Positions 29,140 to 37,712 of a stretch of DNA of 64,000 nucleotides are shown in pieces. The notes beneath the pieces are model-generated. The model was not told the DNA's origin. It ran no database searches and saw nothing but the letters and a program-made list of their open reading frames with translations. The stretch is from NCBI RefSeq assembly GCF_023078455.1, contig NZ_CP095740.1:3646001-3710000 (forward strand). The letters are read 5' to 3'. The stretch comes from Luteibacter aegosomatis. Its GTDB lineage: Bacteria > Pseudomonadota > Gammaproteobacteria > Xanthomonadales > Rhodanobacteraceae. Numbering within the stretch: the first letter of the stretch is position 1; every line of letters starts with the position of its first letter. Position numbers and translations under genes: made by a program.

Positions 29140-31971
29140 ATGTTCCAACCCGGTCAACGCTGGATCTCCACCGCCGAGCCCGAGCTCGGCCTCGGCACCA
29201 TTCTTCGCGTCGAGGGACGCGGCGTGCAGGTGCTCTTCGCCAAGGCGGGCGTGCTGCGCCCCTACGCCACCGACAGCGCCCCGCTGGTCCGCGCCGAATT
29301 TCGCGCCGGACAGCGCGTTTCGGGCAAGGGCATCGCCTTCCTCGTCGAACGCGTGGAAGAACGTGAAGGACTGTTCGTCTATCGCGGCGAGGGCCGCGAA
29401 CTCGAGGAAGGCCAGCTCGACGACGAGCAGGCCATGTCGCAGGCCGACGACCGCCTGATCGGGGGCCGTACCGAACCGAACGACCGCTTCGACCTACGCC
29501 TGGAGGCCCTGCGCCGTCGCGCCGACGCCCGCCGTTCCCCCGCCTGGGGGCTGGAATCCTCGCGTATCGGATTGGTGCCGCACCAGCTTCGCGTGGCGGG
29601 CATCGCCGCCGCGCGGCGGCCGCCGCGCGTGCTGCTCGCCGACGAGGTCGGCCTGGGCAAGACCATCGAGGCGGGCATGATTCTCGCCCGCCAACTGGCC
29701 GCGGGTCGTGCCGGACGCGTGCTGCTGCTGTTGCCCGAAACCCTGGTCTACCAGTGGTTCGTCGAGCTGCTCCGCCGCTTCAACCTGTCGTTCTCGATCT
29801 TCGACGAGGAGCGCTGCGAGGCCATCGAGCAAGCCAGCGACGGCCGCAATCCCTTCGAGGACGAACAACTCGTCATCGCCGACTTCGCCTTCCTCGAAAG
29901 CACGCCGCGCCGCGCGCGCCAGCTCGTCGACGCCGGCTGGGATCTCATCGTGGTGGACGAAGCCCATCACCTGGAATGGGCGCCCGAGGGAGCGAGCCCG
30001 CGTTACCACCTCGTGGAGGAACTGGCTGCGGCCACGCCCGGCGTGATTCTGCTGACCGCCACGCCCGAGCAACTGGGCCGGGCCGGCCACTTCGCCCGCC
30101 TGCGCCTGCTCGATCCGCAGCGTTACGGCGACCTGGATGCCTATCTCGCCGAAGCGACCGGCTACGCACCGCTGTCCGACCTCGCCAGTGCGCTGGCCGA
30201 AGGCAAGACGCTCGACGCCGACCAACGCGCGTTGCTCGCCGAGCGCTTCAAGGGCGACCGCGAACTGGCCCACCTGCTCGATCGCCCCGACGCGGGCGAC
30301 GCCCTGCTCGCGGCACTGATCGATCGCCACGGTACCGGTCGCGCCATGTTCCGCAACCGCCGCGCCGGCATCGGCGGCTTTCCGCGCCGCGCGCCGGAGA
30401 TCCTCGCGATCGATCCGGACACGCTGGCACCCGGCCGCCGCGAGGCCCTGCTGGCCGAATTCCGGTCCGATATCCAGCAGCCGCCCGCGCCGTTGGAATT
30501 CGACTACGCCGACGATCCGCGCCTCACCGCGCTGATCGGCCTGCTCGACGCGCATCCGGCCGACAAGTTCCTGCTGCTCTGCCGCAGCCAATCCAAGGTG
30601 CTCGCCATCGAGGACGCCCTGCGTACCCGGAGCGGCGTCGGCGTGGCCCGCTTCCACGAGGGGCTGGGCATCGTCCAGCGCGACCGCAACGCCGCCTTCT
30701 TCGCCCAGCCCGACGGCGCGCGTTTGCTGCTGTGCTCGGAGATCGGTTCCGAAGGCCGCAACTTCCAGTTCGCGCACCGCCTGGTCATGTGGGATCTCCC
30801 GCTCGATCCCGACCTGCTCGAACAGCGCATCGGCCGCCTCGACCGCATCGGCCAGAAGCACGACATCACCATCCACGTGCCGGTGCTCGCGCAGAGCGCC
30901 CAGCACGTGCTCGCCCGCTGGTACGACGAAGGCCTCGACGCGTTCCGCTCCAGCCCGGCCGACGGCCGCGAGCTGCTGCGCCGTTTCGGTACCCTCCTCT
31001 CCTCTCTGGCCGACGAGCATGCGCGCGGCGACGACGATCGCGACCAGGAACTCGACTCGCTCGTTTCCGAGACCCGCGCGGCGCACGAAGAGCTTTCCGC
31101 GCTCATCCACGCCGGCCGCGATCACCTGCTCGAACTGGCCGCCAGCCGCGATCCCCACGCCAACGATCTGGCCGAGACCTTCGCGCGCGAGGACGACGAC
31201 CCGGCGCGCGACGCGTTCATCCAGCGCCTGTTCGAAAGCTACGGCGTGCATGCGGAAGAACTGAGCCGCGACATCGTGCTGCTCGACCCGCAATACCTCT
31301 CCATCGACGGCCTGCCCGGCTTCGCGGACGGCCCGCTTTCGGTCACCTTCTCGCGCGAGGTGGCGCTGTCGCGCGACGACCTGCCCCTGCTGCGCATGGA
31401 CCATCCCATGGTCAACGCCGCGGTCGACCTGCTGGTGTCCGGCGAGGCCGGCAACGCCGCGTTCCTCGTCGACGATGCCCTGCCCGTGCGCACGGTGCTG
31501 TTGCAGGCCGTCTACGTGGTGGAAGTGGTGGCCGACCGCACGCTCGACGCCGAACGTTTCCTGCCCGCCACGCCACTCGTGCTCACGGTGGACACGCGCC
31601 TGGCCGAACGCCCGGGCTATCGCCCCAGCGACAAGGCCCTGCGCCTTGCCGGCGACCGCAACATCGACGTGGCGCGCTACCGCAAGTTCCTCTCCAAGCT
31701 CGTGCCGCCGATGCTCGAACAGGCGAAGGATCTCGCCGAGGCGCGCGCCGAGGTGCTCAAGTACGAAGCCATCGACGCGGCCACGGCGGAGCTGGGCACG
31801 GAATACGCCCGTCTGCTAGCGCTGCGCGCGGTGAATCCGTCGATCACGGCGGCCGAAGTCGAGGCGGTGGCCGCCGAACGCGACGCCCTGCTCGCGGCGC
31901 TACCCGATGCACGAGTACGCCTGGATGCCGTGCGCTTCGTGGTAAGCCCGGACTTCCTCTCGATGCGCTAG
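29140..31971 (+). CDS. rapA: RNA polymerase-associated ATPase RapA, 943 aa
   Basis: A Swi2/Snf2-type ATPase that recycles RNA polymerase. The N-terminal Tudor-like domains (about 1-110: FQPGQRWISTAEPELGLGTI) are followed by helicase motif I ADEVGLGKTIEAGMI, motif II DEAHHLEW, motif III LLTATPEQLG, motif V SEIGSEGRNFQFAHRLVMWDLP and motif VI QRIGRLDRIGQKHDI. The C-terminal RapA-specific region ends FVVSPDFLSMR. Length is close to E. coli RapA (968). The ATG at 29140 follows a GGGATAATCCC promoter-like segment about 40 bases upstream. Confidence 0.95.
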   Translation: MFQPGQRWISTAEPELGLGTILRVEGRGVQVLFAKAGVLRPYATDSAPLVRAEFRAGQRVSGKGIAFLVERVEEREGLFVYRGEGRELEEGQLDDEQAMSQADDRLIGGRTEPNDRFDLRLEALRRRADARRSPAWGLESSRIGLVPHQLRVAGIAAARRPPRVLLADEVGLGKTIEAGMILARQLAAGRAGRVLLLLPETLVYQWFVELLRRFNLSFSIFDEERCEAIEQASDGRNPFEDEQLVIADFAFLESTPRRARQLVDAGWDLIVVDEAHHLEWAPEGASPRYHLVEELAAATPGVILLTATPEQLGRAGHFARLRLLDPQRYGDLDAYLAEATGYAPLSDLASALAEGKTLDADQRALLAERFKGDRELAHLLDRPDAGDALLAALIDRHGTGRAMFRNRRAGIGGFPRRAPEILAIDPDTLAPGRREALLAEFRSDIQQPPAPLEFDYADDPRLTALIGLLDAHPADKFLLLCRSQSKVLAIEDALRTRSGVGVARFHEGLGIVQRDRNAAFFAQPDGARLLLCSEIGSEGRNFQFAHRLVMWDLPLDPDLLEQRIGRLDRIGQKHDITIHVPVLAQSAQHVLARWYDEGLDAFRSSPADGRELLRRFGTLLSSLADEHARGDDDRDQELDSLVSETRAAHEELSALIHAGRDHLLELAASRDPHANDLAETFAREDDDPARDAFIQRLFESYGVHAEELSRDIVLLDPQYLSIDGLPGFADGPLSVTFSREVALSRDDLPLLRMDHPMVNAAVDLLVSGEAGNAAFLVDDALPVRTVLLQAVYVVEVVADRTLDAERFLPATPLVLTVDTRLAERPGYRPSDKALRLAGDRNIDVARYRKFLSKLVPPMLEQAKDLAEARAEVLKYEAIDAATAELGTEYARLLALRAVNPSITAAEVEAVAAERDALLAALPDARVRLDAVRFVVSPDFLSMR

Positions 31972-31999
31972 CAGCGGCTTTTGCCTTGCCCGGCAGGAG

Positions 32000-32659
32000 C
32001 TAGCCCTGCCAACGGCGTGGCGGCGGTCGAACGCCCCACGCCCACAGCAATGCCAATCCCGCGATCAGCCCGCCCAGGTGGGCGAAATGGGCCACGCCGG
32101 CCAGCGTGCCGGTGATGCCGAAGACGAGTTCCGCCACGCCGTAGAGGGTGACGAACAGCCATGCCGGAATACCGATGGGAATCGGAATGAGGATCAGCTT
32201 CTCGCGCGGAAACAGCATGGCGAACGCCCCCAGCAGGCCGAATACCGCCCCCGATGCGCCCACGGTGGGAAACATCCGGTCGGGCTCGAACAGGTAGAGC
32301 ACCGCCAGCTGCGCCACGGCCGCCGCCACCAGGCACACGAAATAGTAGATCGCGAAGCGCCTCGCGCCCATCACGCCCTCGATGAGGCTGCCGAACATGT
32401 ACAGGCCGTACATGTTCAGCACGATGTGCATCACGCTGCCGTGGAGGAAGCCATAGCTGACGACCTGCCACGGCTGGAAGCCCAGCGTGGCGAGCTGCCC
32501 GTCGCCCGTGTCGAACACCTCGTTGTGGCCGTAGGGCCACAGTCCCAGCCAGCGGGTAACCGCCAGCGTGTCGGCATCGTTCAGCAGCATCTGCAACGCG
32601 AACAGCAAGACGTTCGCGATGAGCAGGTTACGGGTAACGGGAAGCAGGCGACCGAACAT
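32000..32659 (-). CDS. Rhomboid-family intramembrane serine protease, 219 aa
   Basis: About six membrane helices. The catalytic Ser is in VGASGAVFGLLGAFA and the catalytic His in VAHFAHLGGLIAGLALL; HGSVMHIVLNMYGLYMFG carries the conserved HxxxN of helix 2. The start ATG at 32659 (MFGRLLPVTRN) is chosen because the longer frame overlaps gloA. It ends 28 bases after the convergent rapA stop. Substrates are unknown for most bacterial rhomboids. Confidence 0.9.
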   Translation of the reverse strand: MFGRLLPVTRNLLIANVLLFALQMLLNDADTLAVTRWLGLWPYGHNEVFDTGDGQLATLGFQPWQVVSYGFLHGSVMHIVLNMYGLYMFGSLIEGVMGARRFAIYYFVCLVAAAVAQLAVLYLFEPDRMFPTVGASGAVFGLLGAFAMLFPREKLILIPIPIGIPAWLFVTLYGVAELVFGITGTLAGVAHFAHLGGLIAGLALLWAWGVRPPPRRWQG

Positions 32660-32672
32660 GGACGGCGATGCC

Positions 32673-33200
32673 TCAGGCCAACGGCGTGGGCTGGAGGATC
32701 TCGATCCAGTATTCGTCCGGATCGCGAATGAAGGCGATGTGGCGCATGCGGCCGTCGGCCAGGCGCTTCTGGAAGGTGACGCCCAGTTCTTCGAAACGCG
32801 CGCAGGCGGCATGGACGTCGGGCACGCTCACGCACAGGTGGCCGAAGCCGCGCGGTTCGCTGTTGCCATTGTGGTACGGCGTCGTCGCTTCCTTTTCCGT
32901 ACCGTGGTTATGGGTGAGTTCGAGCACGCCGCTCTGGCGCAGCACCCATTCCTTGCGCGCGTCGTCGTCATCGGGAATCACCGAGGTATCGCCGACGAGC
33001 ACGAGGTAGACGATGGTGAAGGCGGCCTCGGCGAACACGTTCTTGTAGACCGGGGTAAAGCCGAGCACGCGCGTGTAGAAATCCAGCGATACGTCGAGGT
33101 CGCGCACGCGGATCATCGTGTGGTTGAACACGAAGCCATGGGTGGCCGCATCCGGCGTGGCGGTGACGCCGGGGAGCGAGGTGAGGTCGGAAAGGGGCAT
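32673..33200 (-). CDS. gloA: Lactoylglutathione lyase (glyoxalase I), 175 aa
   Basis: GloA converts the methylglyoxal-glutathione hemithioacetal to S-lactoylglutathione. Metal ligands are visible as NHTMIRV (His27), VLELTHNHG (Glu), GFGHLCVSVPD (His) and EYWIEILQ (Glu). DLDVSLDFYTRVLGF and RDPDEYWIEI are typical. Its length (175) is that of the longer eukaryote-like/pseudomonad form rather than the 135-residue E. coli form. The ATG at 33200 leaves 13 bases between its stop and the rhomboid start, so the two are probably one message. Confidence 0.93.
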   Translation of the reverse strand: MPLSDLTSLPGVTATPDAATHGFVFNHTMIRVRDLDVSLDFYTRVLGFTPVYKNVFAEAAFTIVYLVLVGDTSVIPDDDDARKEWVLRQSGVLELTHNHGTEKEATTPYHNGNSEPRGFGHLCVSVPDVHAACARFEELGVTFQKRLADGRMRHIAFIRDPDEYWIEILQPTPLA

Positions 33201-33244
33201 GGGGAGGGCTCCGGGGAATTTATCGGTGAAGGGTAGCAGCCCAG

Positions 33245-33329
33245 CCTATCGTCGTCCCTGCGAAGGCAGGGACCCAGTGTCTTCGCTCGTCCGGAGCGTG
33301 ACGCACGAGACGCTGGGTTCCTGCCTTCG
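33245..33329. repeat. REP-type repeat pair, right half cut by IS481
   Basis: The units read CGTCGTCCCTGCGAAGGCAG followed by GGACCCAG, and GACGCTGGGTTCCTGCCTTCG, where the second breaks off. Its continuation CAGGAACGACG is found after the second CCTTCG at 34599-34604. It is the same repeat family as at 1149, 25698 and 40138. Confidence 0.8.
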
Positions 33330-34598
33330 TGTACAGACCGGGCACATGGTGAACAGGTGTGCCAGGACATGGTGGACACTTTAGTCCAGGTCTCGCAGGT
33401 TGACGGTGTCGAGCCAGTGATGACGGAAATACAGGTCATAGATGCCGTCCTGCCCGTCCTGCGGGCGGGCGGCGATGATCTGGGCCTTCAGGGCCGACGA
33501 CACCGTCAGAGGATGGCCCAGCAGCTGGGTTCGACCTCGCTGGTCGACATGTAACCGCAAGTCATCCGGGCCGTACTCAAACGCCGCGATCCGCTCGGGA
33601 AAGGCGCGCGGACTGATCCGGTAACGCTGCACCGGCGTGACCATGCCGATGCCTTCGTGCGGACGCACGTGGTTGTAGATCTCCCGCCAGTGATCCAGCG
33701 CCAGGCCCAGCTCCCTGAGGTTGAGGAAAGCCCGGCCGCGCAGCACCTCCACGTCCAGGCTTCGGTGGAAACGCTCGTCCTTGCCGTTGGTCTGGGGATG
33801 GAACGGACGGCTGAAACTCACGTGGATACCCAGCTCCACCAGCCACACCGACAAGGTCGACAGATGGCGTGCCGGGCCGTTGCCCACGCCCCACGGCGTG
33901 CCGTTGTCCATGTTCATGCGCAACGGCAGCCCGTAGCGACGAAACGCCGCCGTGAGCAGGCGTCGTACCGTCAGGCCTGTCTTATCGGCGTTGTTGGCCA
34001 GCACCAGGTTGAAACGGGAGTGATCGTCGAGCACGGTCAACGGATCGCACTGGCCCGCCCCCACCGGCACCGATCCCTTGAAGTCCATCTGCCACAGATC
34101 GTTAGGCGCGCTGTGCTCGAAGCGCTGCCAGGGCGTGATCACCGCCTCGGTGGGGCGCCACAGCAGGCCATGGCGACGCAGGATGTGGGTGATCGTGCTG
34201 GGCGCGGGCGCATCGCAACCTTCCCGTTCCAGCACCTTGGCCAGCTTGCGCCCGCCCCAATGGGGATAAGTGTGCCGCAGCGCCAGGATACGGGCTTCGG
34301 TCTCGGCCGCCGTCTGCCCAGGACTGCGGTGCGGACGACGTGACCGGTCCGCCAGCGGCTCCGCGGCCGCCTCCCGGCGGAGCCATTTATAGCCGGTCGT
34401 CCGGCTGATCCCGAACCGCCGGCACAGCGGCGCCACGGGCTGGTCCGGGCGCCGGGCCAGGGCGAGAAACTCGGCACGCAAACTCATGACTGACGCTTCC
34501 TTCCAGGGCATGGGATGGGCCTCTGGCCGCCACAGGTTGGCGGTCGAGGTGTAAACCATGTCCTGGCACACCTGTCAGCTATGTGTCCGGTCTATACA
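33330..34598 (-). mobile_element. IS481-family insertion sequence, complete, 1269 bp
   Basis: Imperfect terminal inverted repeats of about 48 bases are seen: the left begins TGTACAGACCGGGCACATGG, and the reverse complement of the right begins TGTATAGACCGGACACATAG; both continue into an identical AGGTGTGCCAGGACATGG. A 6-base direct repeat CCTTCG flanks the element at 33324-33329 and 34599-34604. Removing the element and one copy restores an uninterrupted REP unit. It carries one intact transposase gene and ends 25 bases from the permease stop codon. Confidence 0.95.
33381..34511 (-). CDS. IS481-family DDE transposase, 376 aa
   Basis: The N-terminal helix-turn-helix includes LCRRFGISRTTGYKWLRR, followed by HTH_32-like sequence (HTYPHWGGRKLAKVLEREG). 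The rve integrase core begins NDLWQMDFKGSVP (first Asp), then LTVLDDHSRFNLV (second Asp region) and NGKDERFHRSLDVEVL (Glu). The C-terminus matches IS481 (RRVHVDQRGR-like LRLHVDQRGRTQLLGHPL). The ATG at 34511 (MPWKEASVM) is the usual family start; MSLRAEF at 34487 is an alternative with an AAGGAAG upstream. The reading frame is intact. Confidence 0.95.
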   Translation of the reverse strand: MPWKEASVMSLRAEFLALARRPDQPVAPLCRRFGISRTTGYKWLRREAAAEPLADRSRRPHRSPGQTAAETEARILALRHTYPHWGGRKLAKVLEREGCDAPAPSTITHILRRHGLLWRPTEAVITPWQRFEHSAPNDLWQMDFKGSVPVGAGQCDPLTVLDDHSRFNLVLANNADKTGLTVRRLLTAAFRRYGLPLRMNMDNGTPWGVGNGPARHLSTLSVWLVELGIHVSFSRPFHPQTNGKDERFHRSLDVEVLRGRAFLNLRELGLALDHWREIYNHVRPHEGIGMVTPVQRYRISPRAFPERIAAFEYGPDDLRLHVDQRGRTQLLGHPLTVSSALKAQIIAARPQDGQDGIYDLYFRHHWLDTVNLRDLD

Positions 34599-34623
34599 CC
34601 TTCGCAGGAACGACGTCGACGGA

Positions 34624-36201
34624 TCAGCCGCGGTGGGAAGACATCGACAACCCCCACAACACCACCGCCAACGCGCCGTACGCCGCGACGAACTGCCACA
34701 CCAGCACCCGCTGCCCCGCTTCCAGCATCCACGGCAGGTAGACCGTGCCCACGGGATCCACCGAATGGATGATTCCGAACAACGTCAGCACGCCGCCCAG
34801 GGCCACGATCCCCGCCGCCTTGCGCACGTGCCCGTCGATCATCGCCACCACGAAACTCGCCCAGACCATCGAGGTGATGATGAAACCGTTGCCGAGGATA
34901 GCGATCACCGCCATCGCGGACACGCCGTGGCTGTCGTCCGCATACAACGTGGCGAAACGCGCCGGGTCGACGATGGACGGATCGCCCAGCTTGATCGCCA
35001 GCATGCGCGCGATGGCGGGGAAGAAACTGAAGACCACCGCGCCGGCATACCGCAGCGGCGTGGCCTCGAAGGCTTGCGTGGTGATGCCGATGGACACGAA
35101 GACGAGGATCGGCGCCAGCACCGCGACGGGCAGCAGTTCGACGAGATTGGAGAGATAGCCGAATACGCCGCCCAGGCCGATCACCAGGCCGGTGACCAGC
35201 GTATAGCCGGTCCGCGCGCCCATCGCCTTGTAGGCGGGCTGGCCGATGTACGGCGTGGTCTGCGCCACGCCGCCACAGAATCCCGCGACGAGGGTCGCCA
35301 AGGCCTCCACCAGCAGGATGTCGCGCGTGGGGTAATCGTCGCCGGCGGCGCGGGCGCTCTCGGTGACGTTGATGCCGCCGACCACCATCAGCAGGCCGAA
35401 GGGCAGGATCAGCGGCAGATAGGGCACGGTGGCGGACAAGCCGTCGACGAAGCCCAGCGTGGGCCACGGGAAGCCGATGCGCCATTGCCACGCGGCGGGC
35501 GCGTGATAACCGCTACCCAGCAGCCCGATCGGCCCCAGCCCGTAATAGAGCAGCACGCCGACGAAAAACGCGCCGAGTACCCCCGGCAGGCCGAAGGGCA
35601 ACCGACGCTTCGCGACGAGCGCGTAGAGCACGACGCCCAGGCCCGCGAAGCCGACCACCGGCACGCGCATGATTTCCACCAGCGGCAGGAAACCCATGAG
35701 TACCAGCGCGATGCCCGCAATGGACCCCAGCAGCCCCGCACGCGGCACGGATCGTTGCACCCAGGCCCCGGCGAACGACAGAACGAACTTGAGCACCCCC
35801 ATTACCACGAGCGACGCCATGCCCAGGCGCCACGTCGCCTCGCCCGCCGACAGGGCATCCATCCCGGCCCGCCGGTAAGCGGCGAACGCCGGGCCGAGCA
35901 CCAGCAGGGCCATGCCGATGCTGGTCGGGGCATCCAGACCGAGCGGCATGGCGGTGACGTCGTCGCGCCCGGTGCGGTGGGCCAAACGCCGGGCCATCCA
36001 CGTATAGGCCAGGTTGCCGAGCAGCACGCCCAGGGCGGTGCCGGGAAACATCCGCCGGAACACGATATCGGCCGGCACGCCGAAGATGCCGACGAGCGCC
36101 GTGGCGAGGAAGGCCAGGATCGACAGGTTGTCGACCACGAGGCCGAGCACGCCGTTGAGGTCGCCGCCGGTGAAGCGGCGGCGTGGGAGGGTTGCTGCCA
36201 T
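34624..36201 (-). CDS. Polytopic permease, NCS2 (xanthine/uracil)-like, 525 aa
   Basis: About 12-14 hydrophobic segments. LGLVVDNLSILAFLATALVG near the N-terminus, DDVTAMPLGLDAPTSIGMALLVLGPAF in the middle and GGINVTESARAAGDDYPTRDILLVEALATLVAGFCGGVAQTTPYIGQPAYKAMGARTGYT resemble the nucleobase/xanthine permease fold (NCS2) with its conserved GxxxTxP-type loops. The substrate is not predictable from sequence; purines or related solutes are a guess. The ATG at 36201 is preferred (AAGGA 9 bases upstream) over the longer frame. It stands alone, with IS481 immediately downstream and a palindromic repeat upstream. Confidence 0.75.
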   Translation of the reverse strand: MAATLPRRRFTGGDLNGVLGLVVDNLSILAFLATALVGIFGVPADIVFRRMFPGTALGVLLGNLAYTWMARRLAHRTGRDDVTAMPLGLDAPTSIGMALLVLGPAFAAYRRAGMDALSAGEATWRLGMASLVVMGVLKFVLSFAGAWVQRSVPRAGLLGSIAGIALVLMGFLPLVEIMRVPVVGFAGLGVVLYALVAKRRLPFGLPGVLGAFFVGVLLYYGLGPIGLLGSGYHAPAAWQWRIGFPWPTLGFVDGLSATVPYLPLILPFGLLMVVGGINVTESARAAGDDYPTRDILLVEALATLVAGFCGGVAQTTPYIGQPAYKAMGARTGYTLVTGLVIGLGGVFGYLSNLVELLPVAVLAPILVFVSIGITTQAFEATPLRYAGAVVFSFFPAIARMLAIKLGDPSIVDPARFATLYADDSHGVSAMAVIAILGNGFIITSMVWASFVVAMIDGHVRKAAGIVALGGVLTLFGIIHSVDPVGTVYLPWMLEAGQRVLVWQFVAAYGALAVVLWGLSMSSHRG

Positions 36202-36257
36202 TCGGGAGTCCTTGAACGGACGTCCATGCGTCCGTGAGCACAGCCTACACTGCCCAG

Positions 36258-36345
36258 AACCCCATCGCGGAGAGGGTCCGCTCCCGCCCCCCGATAGCAA
36301 GCTCTCTTGCCGGAGGGTGAGGGCGGACCCTGTCCGCGAATCCTA
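36258..36345. repeat. Imperfect extragenic palindrome
   Basis: ATCGCGGAGAGGGTCCGCTC starts the left arm and GGGCGGACCCTGTCCGCGAA the right arm. Mismatches are more frequent than in the copies at 28975 and 47691, so this is a decayed member of the same family. Confidence 0.7.
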
Positions 36346-36361
36346 CGAAGCGTCGAATCAC

Positions 36362-36397
36362 TAAAAAAAGAGCCCGGCTTTCGCCGGGCTCCTTTCT
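36362..36397 (-). terminator. Rho-independent terminator of the OmpA-family gene
   Basis: On the minus strand GGAGCCCGGC-GAAA-GCCGGGCTC is followed by a run of seven T. It lies 23 bases beyond the OmpA-like stop codon, exactly where a strong terminator for an abundant outer-membrane protein is expected. Confidence 0.9.
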
Positions 36398-36419
36398 GTA
36401 GCTACCGATGCTGCGCGGA

Positions 36420-37517
36420 TTACTGCTGAACCTGCAGTTCCGTGCGACGGTTGCGAGCGCGGCCTTCGGCCGTGTCGTTGGTGTCGATCGGGTTGTTCTC
36501 ACCGTGGCCGATCGGGCCTTCCAGGCGGTCGGCGGTGATGCCGTGCGAGGTCAGGTAGTCGTACACGATCTTGGCGCGACGCTCGGACAGACCCTGGTTG
36601 TAGGCATCCTTACCGACGCTGTCGGTGTAGCCGGCAACCGTGACCTTGACCTGCGGGTAGCGCTGCAGGGTATCGACAGCCTGGTCAAGCACGCCCAGCG
36701 ACTCGCTGGTCGGCTCCTGCAGGGTCGGGCCGATGTTCGTCTCGCCCTTCTTCGGACGGTCGAACTTGAAGTTGACGCCGCGCAGGTCGATGACGACCTT
36801 CTGCGGGCAACCATCCGGGCCGACGATCGTGCCGGAAGGCGTACCCGGGCACTTGTCGTCGCAATCGTTCACGCCGTCGCCATCGCTGTCGAGCGTGGAG
36901 CAGTCCGGCTGGGCCGGAGCAGCGGCCGGGGCCGGGGCCGGAGCGGCCGGCGGCTCACCGAAGCGCGACACGATCGAGAAGCCCAGGAACCAGTCGCCGT
37001 AGCCGTTCTCGCTGCGGGTGGTCTTGTCGTCCCAGTCGTAGCGGTACCCGGCTTCCACGCGGAAGTCCGAGCTGTCGGTGATGGTCTTGGACACGCCGAC
37101 GCCGAGTTCGGCGGCCGGGGACCAGCCGTTGTCCGACGGGTTGTGGTGGTACGAACCCATCACACCGGCGAGCAGGTACGGACGCCAGCTGTCCCACGCA
37201 CCGGCGTAGAAGCGAGCGGCAACGCCGTAGCTGTTGTTGGCCCAGTGGCCGACGCCGTCGTTATCGCGCTTGGTGCGATCGGCGAAGATGTCGATCGAAG
37301 CGTTGTTGGAAATGAACTTACCGAAGCCCAGGCCGTAGTAGACCTGGCGGCTGTTCGTGTTGCGATCGGTGTCGTTGTAGTAACCGCCAACCGTCGGGGC
37401 GATGTACCAGCGGCCGTCGTAGCCGTTACCCGCCGTGTCGGCGGATTCCTGCGCGTGAACGGCACCCACGCCGCCCAGGGCCAAACCAATCAGCAAAAAC
37501 AAGCCCTTACGTTTCAT
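36420..37517 (-). CDS. OmpA-family outer-membrane porin with TSP3 linker, 365 aa
   Basis: The signal peptide ends GAVHAQ. Residues about 25-190 form an OmpA-like beta-barrel (alternating hydrophobic strands, RWYIAPTVGGYYND...). A Pro/Ala-rich hinge is followed by a thrombospondin-type-3-like calcium motif (DSDGDGVNDCDDKCPGTPSG). The C-terminal OmpA peptidoglycan-binding domain (about 250-365) has VAGYTDSVGKDAYNQGLSERRAKIVYDYL and the diaminopimelate-contacting RARNRRTEL. It anchors outer membrane to peptidoglycan in the family. It is monocistronic with its own terminator. Confidence 0.93.
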   Translation of the reverse strand: MKRKGLFLLIGLALGGVGAVHAQESADTAGNGYDGRWYIAPTVGGYYNDTDRNTNSRQVYYGLGFGKFISNNASIDIFADRTKRDNDGVGHWANNSYGVAARFYAGAWDSWRPYLLAGVMGSYHHNPSDNGWSPAAELGVGVSKTITDSSDFRVEAGYRYDWDDKTTRSENGYGDWFLGFSIVSRFGEPPAAPAPAPAAAPAQPDCSTLDSDGDGVNDCDDKCPGTPSGTIVGPDGCPQKVVIDLRGVNFKFDRPKKGETNIGPTLQEPTSESLGVLDQAVDTLQRYPQVKVTVAGYTDSVGKDAYNQGLSERRAKIVYDYLTSHGITADRLEGPIGHGENNPIDTNDTAEGRARNRRTELQVQQ

Positions 37518-37637
37518 CGGTGTCTCCTCATTATTGGTATTCGCGTCCGCGCTCCACCCCAGACGGAAATCGCGCGTAGAACTCTGTCGAATCCGGGGAC
37601 TTCGGCCGTCCCTCGCTTTTAAACCCCTTCAACGGGC

Positions 37638-37680
37638 GGCGGCAGTTTAGCAAAAATCAAACAATTGGGGCACTGCCGCC
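37638..37680. repeat. Inverted repeat between prpD and the OmpA-family gene
   Basis: GGCGGCAGT (37638-37646) and ACTGCCGCC (37672-37680) flank an AT-rich 25-base centre containing TTTTTGC on the minus strand. It lies 33 bases beyond the prpD stop and about 120 bases before the OmpA-like start. It may end prpD transcription or bind a regulator in the OmpA-like promoter. Confidence 0.4.
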
Positions 37681-37712
37681 GAACGTCGTTCATACTTGAG
37701 TCACGGCCATTA

